A stretch of DNA of 64,000 bases. Source: Eucommia ulmoides. Taxonomy: Eukaryota > Streptophyta > Magnoliopsida > Garryales > Eucommiaceae. Position 1 is the stretch's first letter; each line of letters opens with the position of its first letter. Where the stretch lies: assembly GCA_016647705.1 (NCBI GenBank), contig CM028335.1:5844579-5908578 (forward strand). The letters run 5' to 3'. Made by a program: the position numbers and the translations under genes. Below the pieces are notes generated by a model, which did no database searches, was not told where the DNA came from, and was given only the letters and a program-made list of their open reading frames with translations. Shown piece after piece: positions 1-11,994 of this stretch.

Positions 1-850
1 CACACAAACACCCAACCGAACAATCACACATACACAGCCGACGCAAATCACACACACCCACTGCTCTCTCTCTCTCTATACTCCACTCCGGCGACACCCC
101 ACACCACCATGCACACAGAACACGCCTTGATGAACAACCCCCACACATACCCACAACTAAATACACACGCTAAGCCATACACACTGATCACACACATGCA
201 CATACACATACCCACACGCCAATCACGCGCACACATTCAGAAAACACACACAGCAGCATACACCTACACGATTGCTCAAAACAGAACATACACCCATACA
301 AACGATGATCAGAACACACTCACACCTACTGCGTTTCGATTTTTCTGTTTTGAATTCACGCCGCCGGCGAGTTTTCTCTTTCTAACCCACATCCGGCGAA
401 CTTCGGCGACTCACCTACGACTGGAACAACGCACACATCTAAAGAAATTGGACATCCACACACACCCAGAACACATACAAACATAAAACAGAGTACACTC
501 ACACGAAACACATACTCACGATCACCACCACTACCGGACAAACGAAGATCTCACATAATCGCCGGAGGAACAACGACGATTTCATATACCCACGTAATGT
601 CGACCTGCACAGAACATACAAACAACACACACACACACTCACCAACAACGGCAGACACATACCCACGCCCGAACAGCGCTGTCGCTCCAAACCCACACCG
701 CCGGACCCACTCTCTCTCTTTCTTCCTTCTCTGTTTTTAGATCTCTCCTTTTTTTTAGGTTTAAGATCATGATTGCATGGGGTATTTATATGCATGAGGG
801 TAGTGGATCACTCTTAATCCCAAACACTACCACGTCGAGATGATCTCAAT
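1..850. other. AC-rich low-complexity stretch, no gene recognised
   Basis: The first ~320 bases are dominated by CACA and ACAC runs. The rest mixes CA-rich segments with CGCCGG-type motifs. Open frames here are artefacts of the biased composition: they are rich in H, T and P on one strand and C, V and G on the other. I recognise no domain. It could be UTR-like or transposon DNA. Confidence 0.5.
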
Positions 851-883
851 TCTTTTTCTCGATTTGAGTTTGATCGCATTCCA

Positions 884-886
<3 letters not shown>

Positions 887-915
<29 letters not shown>
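887..915. repeat. (TA)n microsatellite
   Basis: An uninterrupted alternating TA run of about 29 bases, followed by AT-rich DNA. Confidence 0.95.
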
Positions 916-917
<2 letters not shown>

Positions 918-918
918 T

Positions 919-1110
919 AAAAATTGCCAATTAACCTCTACAATTTTAAATAAAATTAAATAACACAATCCACCCTCGTTATTTTTCGAAATGTTTCTAA
1001 TTGGACTCAAATTCTAATTTTAATAGTTTAAAAATTATCAATTAACCGCTAAAATATTTAAATCAAATAATAAATTATGCCATCCACCCCGTTATTTTTG
1101 AAATATTATA
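919..1110. repeat. Diverged direct duplication, two copies
   Basis: Two similar AT-rich blocks begin near 919 and 1031. Each runs from an AAAATT-CAATTAACC motif through an AAAT-rich middle to CCACCC-GTTATTTTT. The copies are clearly diverged. I cannot assign them to a known element. Confidence 0.6.
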
Positions 1111-1157
1111 AAATATGACTTAAATAAAAATCAGAGTCTTACAGCTTTCGCTCTCTA

Positions 1158-1524
1158 ATGCTGGTGGCGAAAATCGCCATGGAGGATCATCCTCGTTTGT
1201 GTGCTCTTGATGAGGCTTTTGTTGTCTTTTCTGCCATGGAAGCAGTGCATTTTCGAGCCATCTTACACCTTTACGAGCTTACGAAGGAGGTGAAAAAGAT
1301 TAACCAGAGTAAGCGTGACTTGGCCGCTGACTTTAACTACCGTAAGCTCTTGACCGATACCGTTAAGGCGAAAAAGGGATAAATTTCTAGAGAAGAATGA
1401 AGGCAAGAAGGTCAAGATCCGTTATTTGATCAACAAACTCAACAAATATGAGGATCATGCCTTTTACTTCTCCAACTCAGAATTAGAAAATCTGGGTTCT
1501 CCCACTTCTCTAGTTTCGGAATAA
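1158..1524 (+). pseudogene. Frameshifted ORF of unknown function
   Basis: An ATG at 1158 opens 74 codons ending in a lysine-rich stretch and a TAA at 1380. From about 1379 another frame stays open to TAA at 1522-1524, giving a similarly lysine-rich segment (KFLEKNEGKKVKIRYLINK). Read across one frameshift, it would be a basic, probably helical polypeptide of about 120 residues. No family is recognised. It may be a piece of a transposon-encoded coiled-coil protein. The neighbourhood consists of transposon remains, which favours a dead fragment over a host gene. Confidence 0.4.
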
Positions 1525-2044
1525 AGCTCATTCAGCCCCAGTTTCAAGAAGAAAAACCCTTATTTTATTTTATTTTTATTTAAGAATAGTCTTTTATATT
1601 CTTTAGAACAATCTTTTTTGTTTTTTACTTTTTGTTGATAATGAAAAATATATTGGGATTCTTGATATTCTTGATCTTGATCTCGTGTTGCTGTGGCTTT
1701 AATCGCCTTGCACCTTGCACGTACAGTCTGCCCCTTTGCACGTACCCCTGTCTGCTCCTTTGCACGTACTGTCTTGCTGAACTAGTTATGAATTACACAT
1801 GAGGCTCACAACAGCAAACCGAATTGAATCATCTTATTAGTCATAAAAATCATCGTTTATATTCAAATAATTTTTCATAAAATAACTAGTTCAAACCTAA
1901 CAGTAAGATAAGTTTTCTTGATTATCTTTATTGGAGGAGTTGAATCATTGCTAAAGAAAATAATGAAGATCAAAATTTCATAGTGTCATCCAAAACACTG
2001 CAAAAAGTTGTCGGGCTGTGTTGCCCTCCTTTCTAATTATGAGT
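1525..2044. other. Unassigned intergenic DNA with a short GCACGTAC repeat
   Basis: AT-rich sequence with no supported gene. Around 1710-1772 the motif TTGCACGTAC occurs three times at ~25-bp spacing. Nothing else is recognised. Confidence 0.5.
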
Positions 2045-3168
2045 TATTATTAGATCAAAATTTGTATTAAAGAACTCAATTATTATTGGGTTGAGGTGCC
2101 CATTTCAATTATGAGCTGATGTGCTCAGTTATTGTCTGAGTTTAAGGGACTCAGTCATAGTTGGACTGTGCCGCCCAATTGATTTATGAGGTGATATGCA
2201 TAGTTAAAATTTGAGTTTGAGAACTAAGTTGTTGCTCGGTTGAAGTGCCCAACTCAGTTCTGGACTGACGTGCTCAGTTAAACTCTGAGTTTAAGAACTC
2301 AGTTGTTTTTGGGCTGAGGTGTCCAGTTCAATTATAAGTTGACATGCTCAGTTAAACTTTGAGTTTAAGAACTCAATTATTTTTGGGTTGAGATGCCTAG
2401 TTCAATTTTGAGCTGACGTGCTCAGTTAAACTCTGAGTTTAAAAACTTAGTTATTTTTGGGCTGAGGTCACTAGTTCAGTTTTGAGCTGACATTCTCAGT
2501 TAAACTTTGAATTTAAGAACTCAGTTGTTTCTGGGCTAAGATGCCTAGTTTAGTTCTGAGCTGTCATGCTCCGTTAAACTCTGAGTTTAAGAACTTAGTT
2601 GTTTTTGGGCTGAGGTGCCTAGTTCAGTTCTGAGTTGACATGCTCAGTTAAACTCTGAGTTTAAGAATTAAGTCGTTTCTAGGTTAAGGTGCCCAGTTCA
2701 ATTATGAGCTAATGGGCTTAGTTAAACTCTGAGTTTAAGAACTCAGTTGTTTTTGGCCTGAGGTGCCCAGTTCAGTTCTGAGCTGATGGGCTCAGTTAAA
2801 CTCTGAGTTTAAGAACTCAGTTATTTTTGGGCTGAGGTGCCCAGGTTAGTTCGGAGCTGACATACTCAGTTAAACTCCGAGTTTAAGAACTCAGTCGTTT
2901 CTGGGCCGAGGTGCCCAGTTTAGTTCTGAGCTGACATGCTCAGTTAAACTATGAGTTTAAGAACTCAGTCGTTTCTGGGCTGAGGTGCCCAGTTCAATTC
3001 TGAGCTGATAGGCTTAATTAAACTCTGAGTTTAAGAACTTAGTTGCATTTGGGCTGAGGTGCCCAGTTCAGTTCTGAGTTGATGAGCTCAGTTAAACTCT
3101 GAGTTTAAGAACTCAATTATTCTGGGGTGAGGTGCCCAGTTCAATTCTGAGTTGATGGGCTCAGTTAG
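2045..3168. repeat. ~75-bp minisatellite array, about 15 copies
   Basis: A head-to-tail array of diverged ~74-75-bp units. Each unit contains CTGAGTTTAAGAACTCAG, which can fold on itself (CTGAGTT pairs with AACTCAG), then a GGGCTGAGGTGCCCAGTTCA block and TGAGCTGA-GCTCAGTTAAA. Copies differ by scattered substitutions, so the array is not new. It lies on the 3' side of the minus-strand gypsy integrase tail at 3931-5106, where Tat-lineage elements commonly carry tandem repeats in their 3' UTR. That link is an inference. Confidence 0.9.
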
Positions 3169-3267
3169 CTGTACCACACTTATTTTGATGCGTTAAGTGT
3201 TGTAAACGATGCAGAAGCATAATGATACAACAATAAATGTTTGCGAAATTGATGGAGAGAACATTTA

Positions 3268-3836
3268 GGCCCCGTTTGGTAAACGTTTCCATTCCAAAAA
3301 TTCCCATTTCATTCCCAGATTTTTGAGAATTCTGTTTGGGAATAACGTTTGGTAATTTTTGTTGTCATTCCCATTTCATTCTCATTTGAGAATTGTGCCT
3401 ATATTTTTCTTAAGAAATGAGAAATAAAAAAAATTATTTTTCATAATTCCCATTCCATTCCTAAAACCACTGCCACTGTTCATCCGCTGGCCGACCACCG
3501 TCCGCTGCCGTTGCCGGCCATCTTCGGTGACCGTCGCCGGTCATCTCTAGCATCGCTGGCCGCCCACCATCCGACCACCGCCGTCGTCGGCCACCTTCCG
3601 AAAACTTCCGTCACCGCCTGCTGGCCACCTTCAGCCGTCACCCGTCCGGCCACCGTTACCCACCCGCTAGTCACCGCCGCCACCTGGCCAAAACAAAAAA
3701 AAAAAAAAATCTCAAAACAAAAAAAAAAATAGTTTTAGGATAAAATCGTTACCAAACGCGATTCTACTCCCAAGAAGGAAACAAAATTCTCATCCCACTG
3801 TTGGAATGAAAACAGAAACGGTTACCAAACGCCACC
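3268..3836. mobile_element. Tourist-like MITE, family A copy 1
   Basis: A 569-bp element flanked by TTA on both sides (3265-3267 and 3837-3839). Its ends are inverted: GGCCCCGTTTGGTAAACG on the left, and the complement of CCAAACGCCACC on the right. The 3-bp TWA target duplication and the ends fit PIF/Harbinger MITEs. The centre holds a GC-rich CCGCC/GGCCACC segment unlike the AT-rich arms, shared with the copy at 20018. It carries no transposase, so any mobility would need one in trans. Confidence 0.8.
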
Positions 3837-3930
3837 TTATTTTCTTATTTAAAGTGTTTCTTAAAATAAAAGAAAATAATTCCAAAATAATGAATTAAAA
3901 ACAGAAATTTAGAAAAAAATGATCAAGAAT

Positions 3931-5106
3931 TCATACGAAATAATTCCGTAGATGGGAGATGTTCCAAGGTTTGGGAATTGCTACTCCGTCAAGATCTTCA
4001 AGCTAGTAGGTCCCTGGTCTGTTTACTTGGGTTACACAATAAGGGCCTTCTCAGTTAGGAGTTAGCTTTCCCAAACGAGTTTCTGGGCGATAAGGCATTA
4101 CCCTCCAAAGTACTAGATCTCCTATGCAATGTTTTAAAACCTGGACCGAACATCGAACCAGAAAAGTCACCGGGTCACGGGTCACTGGTTTAACCAATAG
4201 GCGAACCGTGGTTGAACCGTGATGTCATAATTACGTCATTAATATAATACATAAATAAATAAATATTTATATTTATAACATATATAAAAGAGTTAGTGGC
4301 AATTTTGTAATTTTCACTCCTTTTGTTTTTAGTTTTTGGTTGATTTTTTTCAAACATTAGTGGTGATGGCAAATATGTAATTCCATTTCATTGTTGTCCT
4401 TTAACATAGCACATATTCCAATTCCACATTGATTACTTTTCTCTATCTTCTATCAGAGTTTACCCTGTACAATTATAAACAGTCACAGCCTTACAGGGAG
4501 AGAGCGACAAAAAGAGAGAGAGAGAGAGAGAAAGAGCGAGGAAGAGACGAGAAGCTGTGGATGAGAAGCTTCTATTGCAACGAAAAGAATCACTGCTCGC
4601 TGGTCAGTTATCCGCCGTCTGCAGTCCACCGTCTGTTGTTGGTTGCACGAGCAAGGGCCTTTTTGTTTTTTGCAAGATTAGGGTTGTTTTGGGAAAAATG
4701 TTTATATAAATTTGGAAGGAAGGAAATCTGGACGCTTCGTAGAGAAAAGAGAAAGACGACAACAACAACTTTAGTTTTTTTTTTTTTTTTTTTTGTAATT
4801 GGGCTTTTGTTAAAAAACCGGGCGATTGAAGAAAAACCGCTTTGGTTCGCCGGTTCAACCGGTGGTTCTTCGATTTTTTTCGGTTTTGACCTTGGAGTGG
4901 TTTTTGGTGGTTAACTGGACCGGAATTTGGACCGGTCGACGGTTCAACCGGTCGGTCTGGTCCGATTTTTAAAACATTGCTCCTATGGTGAAGTGTCATG
5001 GACAGACTGCATGATTGAACGTTTGTGCAATCCTTGACTTGTAAGCCGCCATCTGCAACAATGCCCTAACTTGTTTCTCTTACAGCTGGTCCATTTCTTC
5101 TTCTTG
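3931..5106 (-). pseudogene. Ty3-gypsy integrase C-terminal fragment, split by a hAT element
   Basis: Outside the inserted element at 4127-4979, one minus-strand frame is readable from about 5106 to a TGA at 3931-3933. It shows the usual gypsy integrase tail: a helical segment, FTIGDLVLWRVMP, a KLTPN-EGPY segment and LEDLDGVAIPKPWNISHL. At least four in-frame stops (TAA, two TGA and TAG) make it dead. No RT or RNase H belonging to it is visible. The Athila-like LTR begins directly upstream. Lineage is uncertain; a Tat-type element is plausible because of the adjacent minisatellite. Confidence 0.75.
4127..4979. mobile_element. hAT-like non-autonomous element with 8-bp TSD
   Basis: An 853-bp element whose ends are inverted repeats starting CAATGTTTTAAAA. 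It is flanked by a perfect 8-bp duplication, CTCCTATG, at 4119-4126 and 4980-4987. An 8-bp TSD is the hAT signature. The interior holds a GA microsatellite near 4494-4533 and a T run near 4776, and no transposase. It interrupts the gypsy integrase remnant, so it is the younger of the two. Confidence 0.85.
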
Positions 5107-5117
5107 CGATATTTAAA

Positions 5118-6377
5118 TGTGCTTTAAATTACTCGCAAGTATATGAGGTCAACAAGTAATAAAGTGATCCGAAGATCGAGTATTGTCCACTGGGATTTAT
5201 TGTTAAAACAAGCTAAGTACTGCAATTGACATAAATCAATTTTATCTAAACGATTAAAGATTTGAAATGTATTCTTTATATGAAAACTAATTAAACTAAA
5301 ATGCTTGGAATAATTTCTATGAAAATGAATTATTTAGGAATTAACTTCGTTCACTTAAACGTACTTGATTTAGTAACACCTATTCAACGATCTAGGTGTC
5401 TAAAACTCACTCACTACCTGTCCCAAGTATAAAGTGAGTGAATATGCAACTACGTCAAACTGATATTCCTATCAAGCGTCTAAACGATTACATGAGTCTT
5501 GTCCCAACCTCACGGATTGTATACGTTCTAATAATCTCCCGAAACATTAGAACGTTCTATTGTGTTTTAACCCTAGTCTGAATCTGGGGTTACCTCTCCC
5601 GAGTGTCAAACCCTGTATTCTCAAATCAACCACAATATCATAACAAGCATACTATGAAAGTAATAAAATGGTAAACACAATCAAATAGGAATAAACAACC
5701 GTTCACGAAATAAAGATTTATTCAAACATAATATTCGTGAACTACATCAATACCGAGATAATAAATGTTTAGCTACACATGACAATAACCATATATTCAA
5801 CTACAAACGAGATATACAACATTAAATAACTAACAAAAGTTTAGAATAAAAGAGAGAAAGAAGAAAGAAAAGTCAAATCTGCAAAGTGGATAGTTCCATT
5901 TCCGCAAAATCCGCTCCAAGATCGTTTCTTCTTCTCCAATGATGTGTTTCTCTTGCTTGATCTGATCTAGGGCTCCTCAAACACGTTTTTTTTGCAATGG
6001 TAGGATTAAGGAATATAAGTAGAAACACGTGTCAGTAGTTAAGAAAAAATATCTTAAAAAATATCTAAAAACACATGTCAGCTGGTGTCCGGTCGTTGCA
6101 GTGAGTTGTAGGCAGAACAATCACTGGCTGTTGCTTGTTGCAGCGAGAAAGGGTCTATGGCCCTTGGATGTGGGTGTTGCAGCGAGCAGGAAGCCCATTT
6201 AGCTATTTTTTCAACCGTTTTTTCACCGACGTCCTATTGACAAGCTTGATTTTCAACTGTTTTCGCCCCTAACACCTGATTTACATAAAAACGAATAAAA
6301 ATGAATTAAAATACTAATAGAACACTCGAAAACTACCAAATTCGGATTAAAAATATATAGATAAAATCAATCTATCA
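5118..6377 (-). mobile_element. Putative 3' LTR of an Athila-like Ty3-gypsy element
   Basis: Read on the minus strand, the block starts TGATAGATTG just after a G-rich tract (AAATTTGGGGGCAT, a typical PPT context of Athila/Tat elements). It ends near TTTAAAGCACA, giving about 1260 bp with TG...CA ends. The order integrase, extra ORF, long spacer, PPT, LTR on the same strand supports the call. The 5' LTR is not in the window, so the boundaries cannot be checked by comparing LTRs. Confidence 0.5.
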
Positions 6378-8269
6378 AATGCCCCCAAATTTGAAATTTT
6401 GCTAGTCCTTGAGCAAAACACTCACACAAGTAAAACAAACTACTACAACAAAATAACAAACACAAATACTAAAAACGAAAGCCTCAAACGAACTAAAAAA
6501 ACGATGCTTGAGTTTTGAATTTCAACTAATGAACAAAAAAGTTTTCTCTCAACATCTCCCAATCATATCGAGTTCAATAATAAAATCGCACCATGTGGTA
6601 TTCTAGAATTTCAACATTTAATAATGGTAAACGCCATTCTAGATCATTTCAAGTGTGTGTGGATTATCCAAAGATCAGATTGGATTATCCACCAACAAAG
6701 TTCATGACTTAAACCAAAGAGGTATATGATTTTCATAAGCCAGACTAAGTTTTACTCTCTACTAATGTAGGCTAAGCAATTCAAAAAGATAAAAAAGACT
6801 TGATTTGATTTTTTTTTATCAATTGACCAAGGGTAAAACGGGAATATAAAACAAGACAACGTCTTTAGATCAACGATACCCACGGCACTATATTTGGCAC
6901 TCAATCGCACTCACACCCATAAAGACAAATCCGAAACAATCCCAAACTTATTTTTGTTTTAAACGTAGTACTCACTTATCTAAATAAACAAAAACAAAAC
7001 CATATTTACACATGTTTTTTTTAACCACACCCCCAAACTTATTCGATTTATACAATTTCACGGGTGTGGAACTACGATAGAAAAATAACATGTGAGTACT
7101 TGAATACCGAACCAATTAAAAGTTCGCCCAAAACCCAATCACTCTCTTCAATTAGCATAAATAAATGCTAAATTGATACAAACTAGACTCGTGCCTTAGG
7201 TATGGAGACAATGGTTTGGAAAAAAAATTAATTGGCTAGGGTATTTGATGCGTGTCCAGAATTAAAACGGCTAAAAGGTTTCGACAGGGTAACGAGGGGT
7301 AAATCATTTTGCATGGAAGGCTTCAACGGCTCAAGCGATCAAAATGAATGCCTAAATCATATCTCCTGAACTACATCGTCTAGAATTTCGCCTCTAATTC
7401 CCCGAATCAGGTTCTAGAATCCCTTAAATTTGTCATGAACTTGGCTACTGGATAATTGACATCAAATCAATTAGATAGCCAGTACATCGAGTCTATGTGC
7501 TCGTGCAAATTAGGATCTATAATAACTTTTACCAAAGCGAGATGTCAAGCACACAGAACACACATAAATGATCATTATCCTTGATCTCGATAAATAATTA
7601 GGGGATAATATCATCATCGGGTAATGATCTAGAAGAACCACAAAACTCAACACACAATAACAACAACTACGAACATAAACACACTTACACTAATACTAAA
7701 CAAACATGCATGAAATTCACTAAACATCAATTAAACTTAACATAACACAACAATTAACAACTATTTAAACTTGACTACATAACTAACAAAAAGTCATTAA
7801 ACAAGAAAAACATACAAAACATAAACATCTCCCCAAACTGAGAATGGGCAGTGTCCACAGTGACCCAACATCGATCTCAATAATAGACATATGGAATGGT
7901 GACAAAGTGAGTTTTGAACACATACTTGGGAGGTGAGACATTGAAGGCTCATCTCCTACTGACCGTTGTGAGAGATTTTGTCCCTACTGTCGTTGTGTTG
8001 GGAAGGATTTTGTGGTGGTTACCGAAGATAAGCTGGGAGCAGGTGTATCAGGGGATAGCCGCTCATGTCATAGTTGGCTGTCATTCCAAAGTAGTGGAGA
8101 GCTTGGTGCATTGTTTGGTTGCATGACTCCTGGTACATTCGGAATTCAACACTTTCATTTTGCATTGCGAAGACATCAAGACGTAGTGCCTGAAGTTGCT
8201 CTCCCTAGTACACCGTTTGTTAATGTAGACATTCCATCGAAATTTTCGTTTTTCTCGGTCTCCGGAACT
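6378..8269 (-). other. Athila-like 3' untranslated region and PPT
   Basis: AT-rich DNA between the extra ORF and the putative LTR, with no convincing coding frame. The PPT-like AAATTTGGGGGCAT (minus strand) abuts the LTR at 6378. Short open frames on the plus strand around 7914-8284 are antisense to the decayed element and show no known domain. Confidence 0.5.
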
Positions 8270-9136
8270 TTAGGCTCTGGATAGCCCCGCTTCATCTTTT
8301 GCTGTGCCCTCAGCTTCCTTGCTCCATATTTTCTTCATGGCCAGGAGATCTAGAGCTCTTTTGGGATTGCACAAGTTGTCGTCTGAAATTGCAATCCTCG
8401 CTTTCTGAAATAGCTCTGTGAGTAGAGACGGGAAGGGAAAGCCGATATTGGTGTTCTGGATGGCATAATAAATGGCATAATTGATGAGAAAATCGAATTT
8501 CAATGGTTGATTTGTCTCAATAGAATATAGAATCAATGGCCTGTCTTTGGTCATATCAGTCAAATGAGCTGTTGAATGTAGTCTGGCGCAAATGAAATGG
8601 AATCAGCTTTTTGGGAATTTATTCAAGTGCTTGGATGGGAAAATAGCAAGATAATTCTTTGTTGGTTCCCAACACACATTTCCAGAACAAATCGCCTTGA
8701 TGACTATGTCCAAATCCTCTTTCGTCACGTCCTCATCCGAATCTTCATCGAACTCCTCAGTAGGCAACCGCAGGTGCTCGTTTATTGTATCAACATCAAA
8801 TTTCACCACACGATTTTGAACTATGGTAATGTGGTTCTAGCAGTCTACGGCGTTTGCGAAGAATTAACAAACCAAGGTGACGTCACCTAGGCCCGATTAC
8901 CTACAGAAATGCTTCCAACCTCTATCTCGTATCACATTCGCTATCTCATCCGAAATATTATCTAGATTGGTGAAGTCGCATTCACGAATGAAATTTTATT
9001 TTTTCTCAAACCTATTGAAATGTTGCCCCACCTGCTTGGAAATGAAACAACTTGAATTTTAATCTGAAATGGGATCAACGACTCCCGAATTGGATCCCTC
9101 ACCCCTTTGTCGTTTCGCAACAGATTTCTTCGACAT
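8270..9136 (-). pseudogene. Athila-type extra ORF (plant-transposon/env-like position), decayed
   Basis: On the minus strand an ATG at 9136 opens a lysine-rich start (MSKKSVAKRQRGEG). One frame can be followed through several stops to about 8270. Recognisable parts are NVIRDRGWKHFC, DVDTINEHLRLPTEEFDED, TDMTKDRPLILYSI and NTNIGFPFPSLLTELFQKA. These resemble the ORF found between integrase and 3' LTR in Athila-like elements, often annotated as a putative plant transposon protein; its function is unclear. At least four in-frame stops make it dead. Its position matches that gene order. Confidence 0.7.
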
Positions 9137-10252
9137 GATTTTTCTATGAATCAACACACAAAAATCCCTTCACCAGTTATAATGTGGTCTTCACAATTCA
9201 AAATTTTATCCATAATCTCAACAACAAAGAAAATCCCCAAATGGCAACACAAGATGCACAAATTTCTCAATAAAACTTCAACCCCACAATCAATCCATAA
9301 AAAAATAATGTTTAACTTCACAAAAACCGACCCATATTCACAGTAGCACAAAAAATCGCGAAAGACACTCAAGTGTTTCAAACTAAATCTTCAATTTCAC
9401 AAGCAAACCCAATCCAACAAGCAAATCAACAACAAAATGGTTTGGCACACAATTGGAATTGCATTTGAAACAACTAACTTGAAGAATATTGAGTGCCCAA
9501 ATCATATGAAATGAAGATTTCTCTGCTTGAACCCCAACCCAAAGAAATACCGAAGTTAGGGTTGTGAATCGTGATAGATCGGTTAATTTGTGGAGGGGAT
9601 TAAGTTCTTTTGAGGATGGGATGGATGATTTTGAGGTTAGGAATTGGTTTGGGAGAAAATTAAAGGAGAGAATCGGAGTTTTAGGGTTTGAAATGAGAAT
9701 ATAATGAAGCGGCGCCCCTATTTATCGAAACAGGGGCGTTTTTGCTGCAGCAAGAAAAGGACAGTGGCCCTTCTGCCGTGTTGGCGCTGCAGCGAGATTA
9801 GGCCTGCAGGCCTTTTCCTGGTTTTCTGTATTTTAACGGTTGGCCACCTTTTCATTGCCATTCCGCTATTTATCTTCTATCAAGATCATTTAACATTTCT
9901 GAACTTCTGAGCTCCTCCATTAGCTCAACAAACACGCATCGTGATCACTTCAACTTCCAAAAAAATTATTTTGGCAAAAATAGGGGAGAATCTGTGGGTT
10001 GTATTTAAAAAAAAAAAACCCCGCTAAATTTAACGTCTCTAACTGGATTCAGCAACGATCCACATCAATCGTTAATGAGGGAGATACTCTCCACAACTCG
10101 TTCTTCATTTCCATAATAATGCTTGATTCTCTCCCCGTTGACTCAGAAAATCTGTCCATCCTCACCTTCCAATTCAACGGAATCGAATGGAAATACTTGT
10201 TTGATCCAGAATGGTCCGGACCATCTGGACTTTAGTTTCTAGGGAAAAAGTC
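9137..10252 (-). other. Spacer between Athila-like integrase and extra ORF
   Basis: No supported gene. Around 9720-9815 a GC-rich segment with CTGCAGCGAG resembles a segment near 6110-6190 in the putative LTR, so the two may share an origin. The remainder is ordinary AT-rich DNA. Confidence 0.4.
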
Positions 10253-11260
10253 TCAGCCTAGAGTTAACAAGTAACACTTGTTGTCCTGTGTTGAACTCTC
10301 TCTTGACGATTGCTTATCGTGCCACCTCTTGATTTTCTCTTTGTAAAGTTTGACGTTCTCATATGCCTCGTTCCGAAATTCCTCCATCTCATTGAGCTGT
10401 AGGAGACGTTGTTGTCCTGAAGCATTGAGATCAAAATTAAGCTTCTTTATCACTCAATAGGCACGATGCTCCATTTCAACCGACAAATGACATGCTTTCC
10501 CAAACACCAACTGATATGAAGACATTTTGATCGATATTTTTAAAGTCGTGCGATATGCCCACAATGCATCATCTAGTTTCACCGCCCAATTCTTCCCGTT
10601 GGAGTGAACCGTCTTCTCCAAGATCTCTTTGATTTCTCGATTGCACACTTCGGCTTGGCCGTTTGTTTAGGGATTGTAAGGAAGTGCCACCTTGTGCCGG
10701 ACTCCATACTGTCAGTAGAGTGTTCAAAATTTTGTTGTGGAAGTGGGTTCCTTCATCACTAATAATGGCTCGAGGAGTTCCGAACCTTGTCATTATGTTC
10801 TTTTGAAAATATTTGAGAACCACTTGGGTATTATTGGTCGGCGTGGCCACAACCTCTACCTATTTTGACACATAATCCATCGCCAACAAGATATACTCCT
10901 GACCAAAGGACGGAGAAAACGGTTCTATGAAATTCATTCCCCAAACGTTAAAGAGCTCCAACTCGAGAATGGATGTTAAGGGCAACTTATGCCTCTCGAG
11001 ATGTTGCCGACCCTCTGACACCGATCATAGGTTTTTATGAAAGTATATGAAACACGAAAAAGCGTCGGCCAATAGAAATCTGATTGAAGCACCTTAGCAG
11101 TCGTCCATGTTGTACCAAAATGGCCCTCACGCAGCAATGAGTGACAATGATATAGAATGCTTGCAATTTTTTTTTTCTGGAACACATCGCCAGATGACTT
11201 GATCGGTATATTTCTTAAATAACATGGGATCATCCCACATATAATGCTTCACATCAAATA
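10253..11260 (-). pseudogene. Ty3-gypsy (Athila-like) integrase remnant
   Basis: Minus-strand pieces in order are the zinc-binding N-terminal region ([13 protein letters not shown], later YDRCQR), the catalytic core (MTRFGTPRAIISDEGTHF) and the C-terminal region ([52 protein letters not shown]). They lie in different frames with stops between, so the gene is dead. Integrase joins the element cDNA to the host chromosome. RT and RNase H are missing: the element is cut off at about 11260 and only its 3' half remains. Confidence 0.85.
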
Positions 11261-11504
11261 TGAATTTCTTCATATGGGTAACCCTGTTTCTTTCTTTCTC
11301 CCTATATCTCCCTCTAGCGGTTTGTCATTGGAGCGACGATTGCGACGGCGGTAACCCACCAAATCCGACCGTGAAAAGCGATAACTGCCGGAGCATGAAC
11401 CCACCATTTTCCAACTGAAACTCCCTGTAAATACTCCAATCCTGTAAATACTCCAATCCGCGACCTATATTTTTTCATAAACTGACTTCCCACCCTCTGA
11501 CGGC

Positions 11505-11536
<32 letters not shown>

Positions 11537-11994
11537 TTTTTTTTTTTTTTTAAGATCCAAAACTCCCTCACGGCCCACCTATTCCTCGTCGTCCTTGTGC
11601 ACGAACCACCTACACCTCGTCGTCCTTGCGCACCAACATCGACCTCACGTTGTACTTGGAACGTGGGTCCAACGAGAGGAGGGAGCTTAAGGAGTAGGAG
11701 GAAGAGAAATAAGGGTATATTTGTCCAATAAATTAAATTAAGAAAGAGTATTTATGTAATTTTATTGAATTCAAATTATTTTGAGGGTATCTAGTCACTA
11801 ACAATATATAGAGGAGGTAAGTGGTTTAAATTATAAAACGATAAGGGGGTGATTGGTATTTGTAAAAGGATAAGGGAGATATTTGGTATAGTGCAAAAAG
11901 ATAGGAAAGATAAATGGTATAAACCCTATAAATTACCTTCATCTTTATTTATCTATTTATATTTTCACCTCTAACACACACACACACACACACA
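11261..11994. other. Unassigned DNA with (CT)n/(T)n and (CA)n tracts
   Basis: Contains a CT run and T run at about 11503-11551 and a CA run at about 11975-11994. At 11860-11935 there are partial copies of the motif that ends the next element (GATAAATGGTATAAA), so another decayed relative may lie here. No gene is supported. Confidence 0.5.

Noticed and set aside
109-486. 125-codon plus-strand ORF in the AC-rich start
   Set aside because: Composition (CACA repeats giving H, T and P) explains the openness; no domain or codon signal.
3480-3732. ORFs on both strands inside the MITE core
   Set aside because: GC-rich CCG repeats open several frames at once; the sequence is a non-coding MITE interior repeated at 20018.
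4429-4999. 161- and 131-codon ORFs on opposite strands
   Set aside because: They lie inside the 853-bp hAT-like element and are built from GA and T runs; no transposase similarity.
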